Shown: in pieces, positions 17,484 to 24,817 of the stretch
Layout of the letters: each line of letters starts with the position of its first letter
Numbering within the stretch: position 1 is the first letter of the stretch
IMG/VR virus record: IMGVR_UViG_3300032893_000001
Span: 24,183 to 88,182 of that record
Strand: one strand, 5' to 3'
From: a virus
Length of the DNA: 64,000 bases
Translations under genes and position numbers: made by a program
Notes under the pieces: generated by a model
The model's database searches: none
What the model was told of the DNA's origin: nothing
What the model saw: only the letters and a program-made list of their open reading frames with translations

Positions 17484-18286
17484 GCGGTCTGCACCAGGCA
17501 GAGCTGGGCCTTCAGCCTGTTCCTACTTTCGGTCAAGAAGTCATGCGCAGTCAACATCCTCCGAAGCTGCTCCGCCTCTGAAGTCTGCGCACTGGGGGCT
17601 TTACCGCTGACACGAACACTCGGCCACGCCTTCTTCACTGCATCGAGGTCGATGTCGACGTTGGTCGTATCGATGATCGCAAGCCTGTCGACGGGAGGCT
17701 GCGGAACGAACATGCCCTCGTGGCGATGCACAACGCCGAGGAACAACCGCACCTCTTCTGACCAAGAGACGTCTTCACGGACACGGTTGGCGACGTCGAC
17801 CGCGGCCATCGCTTGAGCAACCGTCGGCGCCTGCATGACCTCGAAGTCCGGGAAGAGAGAGTTGAACGGGTGCACGCACCAGTTGAAGACTTCCCACTGC
17901 TCCCAGAAAGAGTCGACGAGATGAAGCGTCTTCATCGCCATCGCCTTCGAGAAGTTCAGGTCGCTGATCGTCCCGAAGTCCTGTCCCGCACGAAGCTGCA
18001 CCGTTTCCGGTTCCCACTCGAGCCACTCCGGACCGTACTTCTGAAGCAGCGCCAGATCCACGATCACCGGATGCGTCTCGGGGTGCGCCAGCAGCGTACG
18101 CGCAGTCACGCGCGTAACCACTGCTGAAACCGGGGGAGACGAAGTAGCTTCGGGCGCACCCGTCGTTTCGAGCTCGGGAGTCGACTCGTCGAAAGACGCA
18201 GCAGGCCCGCGCTCCACGTCAGCCCGGCTGACGGACTGGAGTACCTTCAGAAGCTCCGCATCGTAGCTGGGGAGCGACGGCATCAA
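17480..18286 (-). CDS. Head-operon protein, unknown function (268 aa)
   Basis: 268 residues with no motif I recognise. A Pro/Thr/Ser-rich linker (about residues 30-55) precedes a folded, Trp-rich central domain (QKYGPEWLEWEPETV; DSFWEQWEVFNWCVHPFN) and a helical C-terminus. The strong aromatic content and VRLFLGVVHRHEG segment suggest a compact alpha/beta domain. It overlaps both neighbours as ATGA and is one of four genes upstream of the portal, so a structural or assembly role is likely. No transmembrane segment or signal peptide is seen. Confidence 0.78.
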   Translation of the reverse strand: MMPSLPSYDAELLKVLQSVSRADVERGPAASFDESTPELETTGAPEATSSPPVSAVVTRVTARTLLAHPETHPVIVDLALLQKYGPEWLEWEPETVQLRAGQDFGTISDLNFSKAMAMKTLHLVDSFWEQWEVFNWCVHPFNSLFPDFEVMQAPTVAQAMAAVDVANRVREDVSWSEEVRLFLGVVHRHEGMFVPQPPVDRLAIIDTTNVDIDLDAVKKAWPSVRVSGKAPSAQTSEAEQLRRMLTAHDFLTESRNRLKAQLCLVQTA

Positions 18287-19215
18287 CCACTTCCAGGCGC
18301 ACCCGAGTGCTGTTCGCGCGCCATGTTCGCCAGAATACGGCGCTGCGCGAGCGGCAGAGACTTGAAGATGCCGACGGGGTCCTTGCGGAACTCTTCGGCC
18401 ATGTCGTCGCTGAAGGTCCCCTTGACCAAGGGCAACCGCTTCATCGCGAGGTACTCGAGGTCGGCCTCGGTGACGTGGATGTTGCCGATGACCTCACTGA
18501 AGGTCGCGGTCTTCTCGAAGCCGTAGGTCGAGTAGTACGGATCGGGCACATCGCGGTCGTAGCAGAACTCGAGGCCCGCCGTCTTGTCGAACTCGCTGAG
18601 CGTGAGGCAGAACATCTCCGGCTCGAGCTGCTCACGAACGGCCGCCAGCTTGTCGAGAGCCGCCGTGAACTTGCCCGGTTCGAGAAGAGAACGACGCGCG
18701 TCGAGGGCGACCTTGATCTCCTCGACGGGAGCGTACTTCTCCGAACCGTACTTGCGGACCTCGTCGGACACCGGGATGCCGAGCTCCGACGCGCGCTTGA
18801 CGAGGTTGCAGCAGTACTCGTGTCGATCGGGAGGCGCCATGCGCTTGCCGAACTCGTCGAAGTACGCCGCGGCGGCTTTGACCTGCGCGTAGCTGTCCAA
18901 GGGGTAGCGCGCACCCAGCGCGTACGTGCTGGCCTTCTTCTCCTGCACCTTCTTCGGGGGCTCGAAACCAGCAACGTCGACGTGCGGCTGAAGAAGGCGC
19001 ATCTGCGGCAGCTTGCCTGGATGCTTCCCCTTGATCTCCGTGTTCGTCTCCGGCAGGATGCCTTCCTCTCCGCGGTGACCGTTCTTGCCCTTGACCAGGT
19101 GTCCGATCGCCGCTGTCTTCTTCGCAACGACCGCCTTGGTCGTCGTCGAGGTGTCCGTACTCTCCGCCGGCATCGTATGCGTGTTCGCGAGCTCTGCTTG
19201 TTTCATGGTGCTCAT
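18283..19215 (-). CDS. Head-operon protein with two F-x-K-T-A peptides (310 aa)
   Basis: 310 residues from ATG 19215, which overlaps the upstream stop (ATGA); a longer frame to 19542 is rejected because it would lie inside the neighbour. The N-terminal about 85 residues are polar and probably disordered (Thr/Lys/Gly-rich). A charged helical region follows, with Cys pairs that do not form a clear zinc site (HEYCCNLVKRASELGIPVS). Residues near 210-250 hold FDKTAGLEF and FEKTATFSEV, both matching the F-x-K-T-A pattern found in other virion candidates here. Function unknown; placement upstream of the portal suggests an internal or scaffold-like virion protein. Confidence 0.78.
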   Translation of the reverse strand: MSTMKQAELANTHTMPAESTDTSTTTKAVVAKKTAAIGHLVKGKNGHRGEEGILPETNTEIKGKHPGKLPQMRLLQPHVDVAGFEPPKKVQEKKASTYALGARYPLDSYAQVKAAAAYFDEFGKRMAPPDRHEYCCNLVKRASELGIPVSDEVRKYGSEKYAPVEEIKVALDARRSLLEPGKFTAALDKLAAVREQLEPEMFCLTLSEFDKTAGLEFCYDRDVPDPYYSTYGFEKTATFSEVIGNIHVTEADLEYLAMKRLPLVKGTFSDDMAEEFRKDPVGIFKSLPLAQRRILANMAREQHSGAPGSG

Positions 19216-19745
19216 CCTTGAATCGTGGGCGCCATCTGGCCGCTGATGTTGCGAAGTTTGCCGCCGATCTCCTTCGCGGTCTGACCGACGCCGTACGCCG
19301 TCATCGCGCCACTCAGCGCGCTCATCGGATTCTTGGCAGCCCACCCCAGCCCCTTTCCCAAAAGACCACCGACTCCTTTGCCGGCGGCTCCAAGCAAGGA
19401 ACCTCCGATGCCTGCTGCCTTGTACCAGCTTTCGGCGGTGAGCAGGTTGCGCGCAGCAGCTTTCTGCGCTTCCTTCGGCAGCTTGGCGGCGGTCTTGGAA
19501 AAGTAGAGCATTGAGAGCGCGACGTTGCCTGGATCGACGCACGCGAACTTGCGAAGCGTCACGTCACCATCGCGGAGAACGAGCGCGAAGACATCGTCCG
19601 GGAGCGAGCGACGCTCTTCCTCGCTGAGCAAGTGCGCGCTCTTGACGAGCTCCGGCACCTCGAGTCGGCTCGGGAAGATCTCTCGAAAGAGATGCCCGGT
19701 GGGGTCGTCGTACACGTCGAGCAGAAGTCCGCTGAGCTTTTCCAT
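19212..19745 (-). CDS. First gene of the portal operon; Gly-rich C-terminus (177 aa)
   Basis: 177 residues from ATG 19745 with CAGGGAGCG upstream; the longer frame to 20207 would run through the divergent gene and is rejected. The N-terminal half is a charged fold (MEKLSGLLLDVYDDPTGHLF). The centre has FSKTAAKLPKEAQKAA, another F-x-K-T-A peptide. The C-terminal half is Gly/Ala-rich and weakly hydrophobic (GIGGSLLGAAGKGVGGLLG), resembling a membrane-active segment. It opens the minus-strand head operon, with its promoter presumably in the 119-base divergent gap. Confidence 0.75.
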   Translation of the reverse strand: MEKLSGLLLDVYDDPTGHLFREIFPSRLEVPELVKSAHLLSEEERRSLPDDVFALVLRDGDVTLRKFACVDPGNVALSMLYFSKTAAKLPKEAQKAAARNLLTAESWYKAAGIGGSLLGAAGKGVGGLLGKGLGWAAKNPMSALSGAMTAYGVGQTAKEIGGKLRNISGQMAPTIQG

Positions 19746-19864
19746 GGCGCTCCCTGTCTGAGCGTAATCGGCCAACGGCCGGTACCGCAAGAATACCGCA
19801 AAGGTTAGCCGCCGCAGCGGAATAAGGGAAACGAACAACCGGGCATAGACCCAGGAGGACAAGA
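19746..19864. promoter_or_regulatory. Divergent promoter region between head operon and replication operon
   Basis: This 119-base gap separates divergent genes. It holds CGGCC-AAC-GGCCG (19769-19781, an inverted repeat), two direct copies of ACCGCAA exactly 11 bases apart (19784-19790 and 19795-19801), and GGAATAAGGG (19819-19828). The one-turn spacing of the direct repeats suggests a protein bound to one DNA face. Ordinary sigma-70 boxes are not evident. Operator function is an inference from the geometry. Confidence 0.5.
19819..19828 (+). promoter_or_regulatory. Candidate phage promoter element GGAATAAGGG (copy 1)
   Basis: GGAATAAGGG ends 36 bases before the ATG of the first gene of the replication block. 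A near-identical GGTATAAGGG lies at the same distance class before the DnaB-like gene. Two occurrences at matching positions suggest a shared promoter or activator site, perhaps for the phage polymerase. Confidence 0.4.
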
Positions 19865-20407
19865 ATGAACCAAACGACGGTGCAGACCACTCAGCAGCCC
19901 GAGTGCTACGGCAAGATCTGGGACCAAAGCGCGGTCGAGTGCGCCGGCGGCTACGACGCGACCTTCGTGGCACCCAACGGCGCCAAAGTTCGCCCGCGCT
20001 GCGATTACTTCGACTCCTGCAAGATCCGAACAGCTCTGGCGAAAACCGAGGCGCAACAGCGCGCGCTGGTGGCCCCCTCGAGCCTGATCCGTCCGCAGCA
20101 GCCGGCGGCGCCGTATGCTCCACGATTCCAGCAGCCGCCTCCGATGCAGATGACTCCCCAAGCAGCGCCTCCGCCGGCGTACCCGAACCCGCACTATCCG
20201 TACCCAATCGTGGTCAGCCAGCCGGTGCAGATGATGCCGACCAACTACGGAATCCCTGCGTACCTGACCGTTCCGGAAGAGAGGCGGTCTGGTGAGCACT
20301 TCCTCGCTCCACTTGGACGCGAGATGCTTCGTGCAGGCGGCAAGGCTCTCGGGCATGCGTTCGCAGCCTGGCTCGATCACAACGCGTTCAGCAAGAAGGA
20401 AGAATGA
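19865..20407 (+). CDS. Pro/Gln-rich protein with Cys-rich N-terminus (180 aa)
   Basis: 180 residues, ATG 19865 with CAGGAGGACAAG upstream. The first 50 residues carry four spaced Cys (ECYGKIW, ECAGGY, RCDYFDSC), consistent with a small metal site. A long Pro/Gln/Ala-rich linker follows (residues about 70-125, with PPPMQM and PQAAPPPAYPNPHYPYP), then a short C-terminal helical part with HAFAAWLDHNAFSKK. The layout is a small zinc domain on a flexible tail. No function recognised. It heads the plus-strand replication block and overlaps the helicase start as ATGA, so a DNA-metabolism or regulatory role is possible. Confidence 0.72.
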   Translation: MNQTTVQTTQQPECYGKIWDQSAVECAGGYDATFVAPNGAKVRPRCDYFDSCKIRTALAKTEAQQRALVAPSSLIRPQQPAAPYAPRFQQPPPMQMTPQAAPPPAYPNPHYPYPIVVSQPVQMMPTNYGIPAYLTVPEERRSGEHFLAPLGREMLRAGGKALGHAFAAWLDHNAFSKKEE

Positions 20408-22110
20408 ACAAGCTCTCCGATCGAGGGTACCTGGATACGAATCTCTGGGTACCCAAAGTCCACTTCAACGTTGAGGGCGTGAAGCGCGCCCTCACGTTCT
20501 CGTACTTGGAGGGGAAGGACCGTATCCCCACGGATCTCCCCCTCTACCGAGAGACGGCAGATCATCTGGTCGTGCCGCGTGAGTTCTGGCCGCGCGACCA
20601 ACTTCCGTTCGAGATCGTCGATTGCCGACCGCAGCGCTACTCGCGCTCTCCTGTTCGGAGTCGCATCACGCTGGACCACAAAAGGCAGAACGACGGCTCC
20701 CTCATTCCCACTGGCAGCGACGTTCAACGCAAGTCGGTCGATGCGTTGATGAGCGCGCGCGGTGGCATTCTCCAACTTGCCTGCGGTAAGGGCAAGACAG
20801 TCGTCTTCCTGGAGGTCATTGCTCGTTCGGGCATGCCAGGACTGATCGTGGTCGATAACACGCAGCTTCTCGAGCAGTGGTCGGAGGCGATCTCCACCTT
20901 CTTGGATGTTCCTGGCGGCGTCGGCCTCATTCAAGAGCAGACGTTCGACTGGAAGAAGTGGGTCGTGCTCTCGACATACCAAACCCTCGCAAGACGCGCA
21001 GCCGACATGCCAGAAGAAGTTCGTCGGTGGTTCGGCATCATCGGCTGGGACGAGGCGCATCACGTCAACGCACCGACGTTCTCTCGAAGCGCAGACTTGT
21101 TCTACGGGCGCCGGTACGGTCTCACCGCGACACCCGAACGAGAAGATGGCCTGCACGTCATCCACGAGTTCCACTTCGGCAAGGTTCTCTACCGAGACCT
21201 CGTTCAGGAGATGCGTCCACGCATCTACTTCACGTACACAGGACTCGAGTTGAACATGCAAGACCCTGCGGTGGTCGACGCGACTTGCACGGACAACGGT
21301 GAGCTGCACCTGTCCAAGCTCGCCGTCTACTTCGGACAGTGGCGCCCGCGCCTCGACTTCATCCAGAACGAGATCCGCAACGCCCTCGCGCAAGACCGAA
21401 AGATCCTCGTGCTCTCGAACTCCATCGACGAGCTCGTGAATCTACTCGCGCTCTGGAATGGCAACACGGAGCTCTACACCGACATCAGTGTCGATCCGAG
21501 CGAGGTCGGAGAGACCGTGCAACCGCAACGCCTCGACGATGTCGCTCTTGCGAAGATGCTGACGGCCATCAGCAATCTCGAGACGGCGTTGCAAGACGCG
21601 TCACTCGACAAGGACGTCTTCGAAGGGCTCGAGAAGGAGATCGCGATCTACAAGAGCACCATCAAAGCGCATGAGGTGTTCGAGAAAGTCGAAGCCCTTC
21701 GACGGAAAAAGCAACGTGAGTACATCGCTCGAACCCTGCGTAAGGACAGTGACGCAGGACTGATGATTCACCGTGTCGATCCGAAGCATCGGATGAAGAT
21801 GCTCAAGGAGAAGAGGGTCACCTTCGCCATCATGAAGTACGGCAAGGAGGGCCTCGACAACCCCGCGCTCGACACCGTGATCATTCTCGAGCCGATGAGC
21901 TCGAAGAACATGCTTCAGCAGGTGATGGGCCGAGTTCTCCGTCACAAGGAAGGAAAGAAAGCACCGGTCGTCGTGGTGCTAGAAGACAACATCGGGCCGA
22001 TGATCGGCATGTGCCAGAAGATGCGGAAGCACCTTCGACAGTGGCCTATCGACGACGGCGGTCCGTACGAGTACGAGCTACTGAACTACCCCAAAGGAAG
22101 AAAACGATGA
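20404..22110 (+). CDS. Superfamily 2 DNA helicase, UvsW/XPB-like
   Basis: 568 residues. Motif I is ACGKGKTV (C127-T132 region), motif II DEAH (216-219, in GWDEAHHV), motif III GLTATPERED, and the C-terminal RecA fold has KEGLDNPALDTVIIL and QQVMGRVLRHKEGKK (motifs V-VI). These define a DEAH-type SF2 translocase of the UvsW/RAD25 type, which in T4 unwinds R-loops and branch-migrates recombination and stalled-fork intermediates. An Arg/Lys-rich coiled insertion (near residues 400-460) separates the C-terminal motifs. It overlaps the genes on both sides by four bases. The N-terminal about 100 residues are unassigned and may bind DNA. Confidence 0.92.
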   Translation: MNKLSDRGYLDTNLWVPKVHFNVEGVKRALTFSYLEGKDRIPTDLPLYRETADHLVVPREFWPRDQLPFEIVDCRPQRYSRSPVRSRITLDHKRQNDGSLIPTGSDVQRKSVDALMSARGGILQLACGKGKTVVFLEVIARSGMPGLIVVDNTQLLEQWSEAISTFLDVPGGVGLIQEQTFDWKKWVVLSTYQTLARRAADMPEEVRRWFGIIGWDEAHHVNAPTFSRSADLFYGRRYGLTATPEREDGLHVIHEFHFGKVLYRDLVQEMRPRIYFTYTGLELNMQDPAVVDATCTDNGELHLSKLAVYFGQWRPRLDFIQNEIRNALAQDRKILVLSNSIDELVNLLALWNGNTELYTDISVDPSEVGETVQPQRLDDVALAKMLTAISNLETALQDASLDKDVFEGLEKEIAIYKSTIKAHEVFEKVEALRRKKQREYIARTLRKDSDAGLMIHRVDPKHRMKMLKEKRVTFAIMKYGKEGLDNPALDTVIILEPMSSKNMLQQVMGRVLRHKEGKKAPVVVVLEDNIGPMIGMCQKMRKHLRQWPIDDGGPYEYELLNYPKGRKR

Positions 22111-22613
22111 ACGAAGACAACGCACTCTGGGCAGTCGTACGCGCCGCTAGCGGCGATCTCTACCTGATGAACATCATCTCCGTGTTCGACGAGGAAGGGC
22201 AGCCGATCGTGAGCACGTCTCTGAAAGAGACGGTGATGAAGCAGTTCATGAAAGGCCGGCTCGTCCTGAAGGCGCTGCCCGCTCACGAGTACGCCGTGTC
22301 CCTCGGGCCGTCGCCCGAAGGCGGCATCGTGAAGAGGAGCTTCGTGACGCCGCTCGGAACGACGCTCGGCAGCCCACCGCTCTACCTGAAAGATGTCGCC
22401 TCGATCTACTTCGTCGAGGACATGGACGAATCCGACAAGAAGGTCCACCAAAGCTACATCGAAGAAGCGGCACGGACCATCGAGCACGCACGGCAAGCAG
22501 GAGGTCCTTCGAAAGAAACGGCAGGGTCGCCTCTGATGATGCCGCAGATGCCGCCGGGCATGTCGATGGCGCAGCTCGCGCAGATGATGCGAGGGCAGGG
22601 TCCGAAACCGTGA
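22107..22613 (+). CDS. Unknown replication-block protein with Met/Pro-rich tail (168 aa)
   Basis: 168 residues, starting in an ATGA overlap with the helicase stop and ending in a TGATG overlap with the glycosylase. A beta-rich N-terminal domain (ALWAVVRAASGDLYLMNI; RLVLKALPAHEYAVSLG) resembles small ligand-binding or chaperone-like folds but has no recognisable motif. The C-terminal third is Gly/Met/Pro-rich (MMPQMPPGMSMAQLAQMM) and probably disordered. Function unknown. The tight coupling to helicase and glycosylase argues for a DNA-metabolism or regulatory role. Confidence 0.75.
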   Translation: MNEDNALWAVVRAASGDLYLMNIISVFDEEGQPIVSTSLKETVMKQFMKGRLVLKALPAHEYAVSLGPSPEGGIVKRSFVTPLGTTLGSPPLYLKDVASIYFVEDMDESDKKVHQSYIEEAARTIEHARQAGGPSKETAGSPLMMPQMPPGMSMAQLAQMMRGQGPKP

Positions 22614-23491
22614 TGGACGCCCGCAAGTCGCTGCACGTGCTGAACCAGGAGTGGTCGAACTGCACGCGCTGTGAACTTGGCACGCACCGGATGGCGGTGA
22701 ACGGCGAGATGGTCTTCGGAGAGGGTGAGCCTCGTGCCATCCTCTTCGTTGGCGAAGGCCCTGGAAAGAACGAAGAACGCCAGGGCCGGCCGTTCGTTGG
22801 AGAGTCGGGAGGAATCTTCCGCACTGTCCTCAGCCAATTCCGGTTCGACAAGTTCTACGTGACCAACGTCGTAGCGTGCCGTTCTTGCACGCCGATGACG
22901 ACGGCAGACGGCTCTCCGATGTTCGGCAAGTCGTTCGGCAAACGCCCCCCGATGCCGCTATACCGAGACGAGCCGCCGTCTGCCGTAGCCGTGTCTGCTT
23001 GCTTGCCGCGGCTGCTCGAAGAGATCTATCTCGTCGACCCCGTGCTGATCGTCAGTCTTGGAGCAAAAGCCGCTGAAGCACTGACCGGCAAGGCAGTCGC
23101 GATCACCCAGGAGAGGGGCAAGGAGCGACACATCACCATTCCAGGAGCGTCGCATCGTGCGTCGCTCACAGAGAAGAAGGGTGCCTGGATTCGAAAGATC
23201 GGGGGCAAGACTGTTGCCCCGACGGAACCGAACGAGGTCCGCTACCTTCTTCTTCCAACGCTGCACCCTGCGTACGTCCTACGATCGCTGTCGGACAAGC
23301 GCAACAACAGCGCGCTACGCCAGTTCGCTTCCGACATCCGAAAAGCGGTGCGCATCTACGAGCAGTACATGGTCGAGGTGTTCGGTGTCACCGTAACGAC
23401 GAACAGCAACGCAACGGACGAGCAGATCGAGGAAACGATCGACAACCTGCGCGAGCGGGAGGAGGACGAGGATCAATATGGCCAAGGGTAA
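22613..23491 (+). CDS. Family 4-type uracil-DNA glycosylase with Fe-S cysteines
   Basis: 292 residues. GEGPGKNEERQGRPFVG (48-64) is the uracil-binding motif 1 of family 4/5 glycosylases, and HPAYVLR near residue 218 is the second active-site motif. Cysteines C17/C20 (CTRC), C89 or C92, and C130 match the four-Cys pattern that holds a 4Fe-4S cluster in family 4 enzymes. The enzyme removes uracil from DNA to start base-excision repair, in the cytoplasm. A charged C-terminal tail rich in Glu/Asp is extra. The ATG at 22613 overlaps the previous stop (TGATG). A basic insertion between the second Cys group and C130 is longer than usual. A non-uracil substrate cannot be excluded. Confidence 0.9.
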   Translation: MDARKSLHVLNQEWSNCTRCELGTHRMAVNGEMVFGEGEPRAILFVGEGPGKNEERQGRPFVGESGGIFRTVLSQFRFDKFYVTNVVACRSCTPMTTADGSPMFGKSFGKRPPMPLYRDEPPSAVAVSACLPRLLEEIYLVDPVLIVSLGAKAAEALTGKAVAITQERGKERHITIPGASHRASLTEKKGAWIRKIGGKTVAPTEPNEVRYLLLPTLHPAYVLRSLSDKRNNSALRQFASDIRKAVRIYEQYMVEVFGVTVTTNSNATDEQIEETIDNLREREEDEDQYGQG

Positions 23492-23927
23492 CGCGCGAAC
23501 TCCGAAGACCGTCGTCGACATCAAAGAGATCCCGGAGGTCGAGCAGCTCCTCGAAACCGAGAAGAAAATTCAGGAGCTCATCGACAGCAACCCGGACTTC
23601 TACAAGAAGCTCGCGGAGCTGGTCGAAGAGCGCAACACGTACTTGCAAGCCGCCGAGAAAGTCGTTCGTGCCAGCGGCGTCTCCTGCGGACCGTTCAACA
23701 AGCTCTCGGAGACTGTCGACATCGACGTCGAGAAACTCTTCGACGAGCTCGGACCGGACGGCTTCGCAGAAGTCGGTGGCTACACCGAGAAGGTGACCAC
23801 GTACAAGCTCGATCGCACGCGGTTCATCTCCCACCTCGAGGCAGGGCACGTTCCGCAGGAAGTCAAAGAGACCTGCGTCGGCGTGAAGCGTAGCTACAAG
23901 AAGCCGGAGACGTACAAGCTGCCATGA
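23478..23927 (+). CDS. Coiled-coil-containing phage protein, unknown function (149 aa)
   Basis: 149 residues, overlapping the glycosylase end by 14 bases. Residues 10-65 form a long charged helix likely to coil (EVEQLLETEKKIQELIDS; AELVEERNTYLQAAEKVV). The C-terminal half is a small mixed domain with CGPFNKL and KRSYKKPETYKLP, ending basic. No motif is recognised. It starts a trio of small coupled genes (ATGA overlaps) between repair and helicase genes. An accessory role in replication is possible. Confidence 0.78.
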   Translation: MAKGNARTPKTVVDIKEIPEVEQLLETEKKIQELIDSNPDFYKKLAELVEERNTYLQAAEKVVRASGVSCGPFNKLSETVDIDVEKLFDELGPDGFAEVGGYTEKVTTYKLDRTRFISHLEAGHVPQEVKETCVGVKRSYKKPETYKLP

Positions 23928-24253
23928 TGAACTACAGCAAATCGATCACCGACCTCGACGGCAACGAGATCAAACGAGAAGGAGGAGCCATCAAGAACGA
24001 CCGCGTACGTGACCTCCTCGGCGACGAGAAGGCGCAGGTCGAAGTTCTCGTTGGCACGACACTGGGCTTCGGTGAAGCGAAGGTACACGTCGCAGTCCGC
24101 CTGACGTGCAACCAGGACGAGGCCACCGTCTTCGAAGCGGGAGAGATTGCCTACCGCACGGCGAAAGAGATCGCTCGAAGCAGCCTCGACGATCTCGCGC
24201 CGCCTCTTCCGAACATCGCTGCATCACCTCCGCCGGCAGGCACCCCCCGATGA
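23924..24253 (+). CDS. Small unknown phage protein (109 aa)
   Basis: 109 residues starting MMNYSKSITDLDGNEI. It has a central beta-rich part (AQVEVLVGTTLGFGEAKVHVAV) typical of a small barrel or ferredoxin-like fold, a helix, and a Pro-rich end. Nothing identifies a function. It overlaps both neighbours by four bases, so its expression is tied to them. Confidence 0.72.
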   Translation: MMNYSKSITDLDGNEIKREGGAIKNDRVRDLLGDEKAQVEVLVGTTLGFGEAKVHVAVRLTCNQDEATVFEAGEIAYRTAKEIARSSLDDLAPPLPNIAASPPPAGTPR

Positions 24254-24600
24254 GAAAAGGCACGCTCAAGCCAAACGCGCTCGCGATCGCAAGCCTCGAA
24301 GCCGACTTCATCAACCCGCCAACGGGGAAGATGACGGCGAAGGCCGCCTTCGTGAATCTGGAAACGGGCGCAACGCACGGATGGACGACGCACCAGACCT
24401 GGTCCCCGTCGACCATTCAAAAACTTCGCGAGTTGAAGGACGCGATGGAGGCAGACATGGCCGCCGCCCACTTCCTCGAGGCGGGCATCGAAGAACCCGG
24501 CGGAATCACGATGCCTGCCACCTCTTCGCGCGTCGTTTCGCCTGGCGGACTCGGGGAACACCTGGATAGTCAAGGAGAAGACGCCGAATCGATTGCATGA
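24250..24600 (+). CDS. Small unknown phage protein (116 aa)
   Basis: 116 residues from ATG 24250 (ATGA overlap). Basic beta-like N-terminus (MRKGTLKPNALAIASLEADF), then a helical middle and a flexible Ser/Gly-rich tail. No motif recognised. It is the last gene before a terminator, so it closes the first replication sub-operon. The next operon starts with the DnaB-like helicase. Confidence 0.72.
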   Translation: MRKGTLKPNALAIASLEADFINPPTGKMTAKAAFVNLETGATHGWTTHQTWSPSTIQKLRELKDAMEADMAAAHFLEAGIEEPGGITMPATSSRVVSPGGLGEHLDSQGEDAESIA

Positions 24601-24698
24601 GGCGCGCGTCGGTTGACTTCTTCGATGCCCTCGAGCATCGTGAGCAGTCCACGGAGCGCGCGTCATGATCTACCCCCAGACGCACTGACGACGGAAAA

Positions 24699-24736
24699 AG
24701 AAGGGCGGCCGCAAGGTACGCCCTTCTCCTTTTTTC
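24699..24736 (+). terminator. Rho-independent terminator before the DnaB operon
   Basis: AGAAGGGCG and CGCCCTTCT form a 9-bp stem with an 11-base loop, followed by CCTTTTTTC. It lies in the 217-base gap between 24600 and 24818, downstream of one operon and upstream of a candidate promoter. The rest of this gap shows no other gene. Confidence 0.85.
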
Positions 24737-24774
24737 TACCCCCGAGACGACCGACGCAACTCTGCGCGCCACCC

Positions 24775-24784
24775 GGTATAAGGG
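24775..24784 (+). promoter_or_regulatory. Candidate phage promoter element GGTATAAGGG (copy 2)
   Basis: GGTATAAGGG ends 33 bases before the ATG of the DnaB-like gene and follows a terminator, a natural place for a new transcription start. It differs by one base from the element at 19819. No convincing -35 box is present. Confidence 0.45.
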
Positions 24785-24817
24785 CTGCGCGCAGGACAAC
24801 TATTGCAAGGAGGCACC

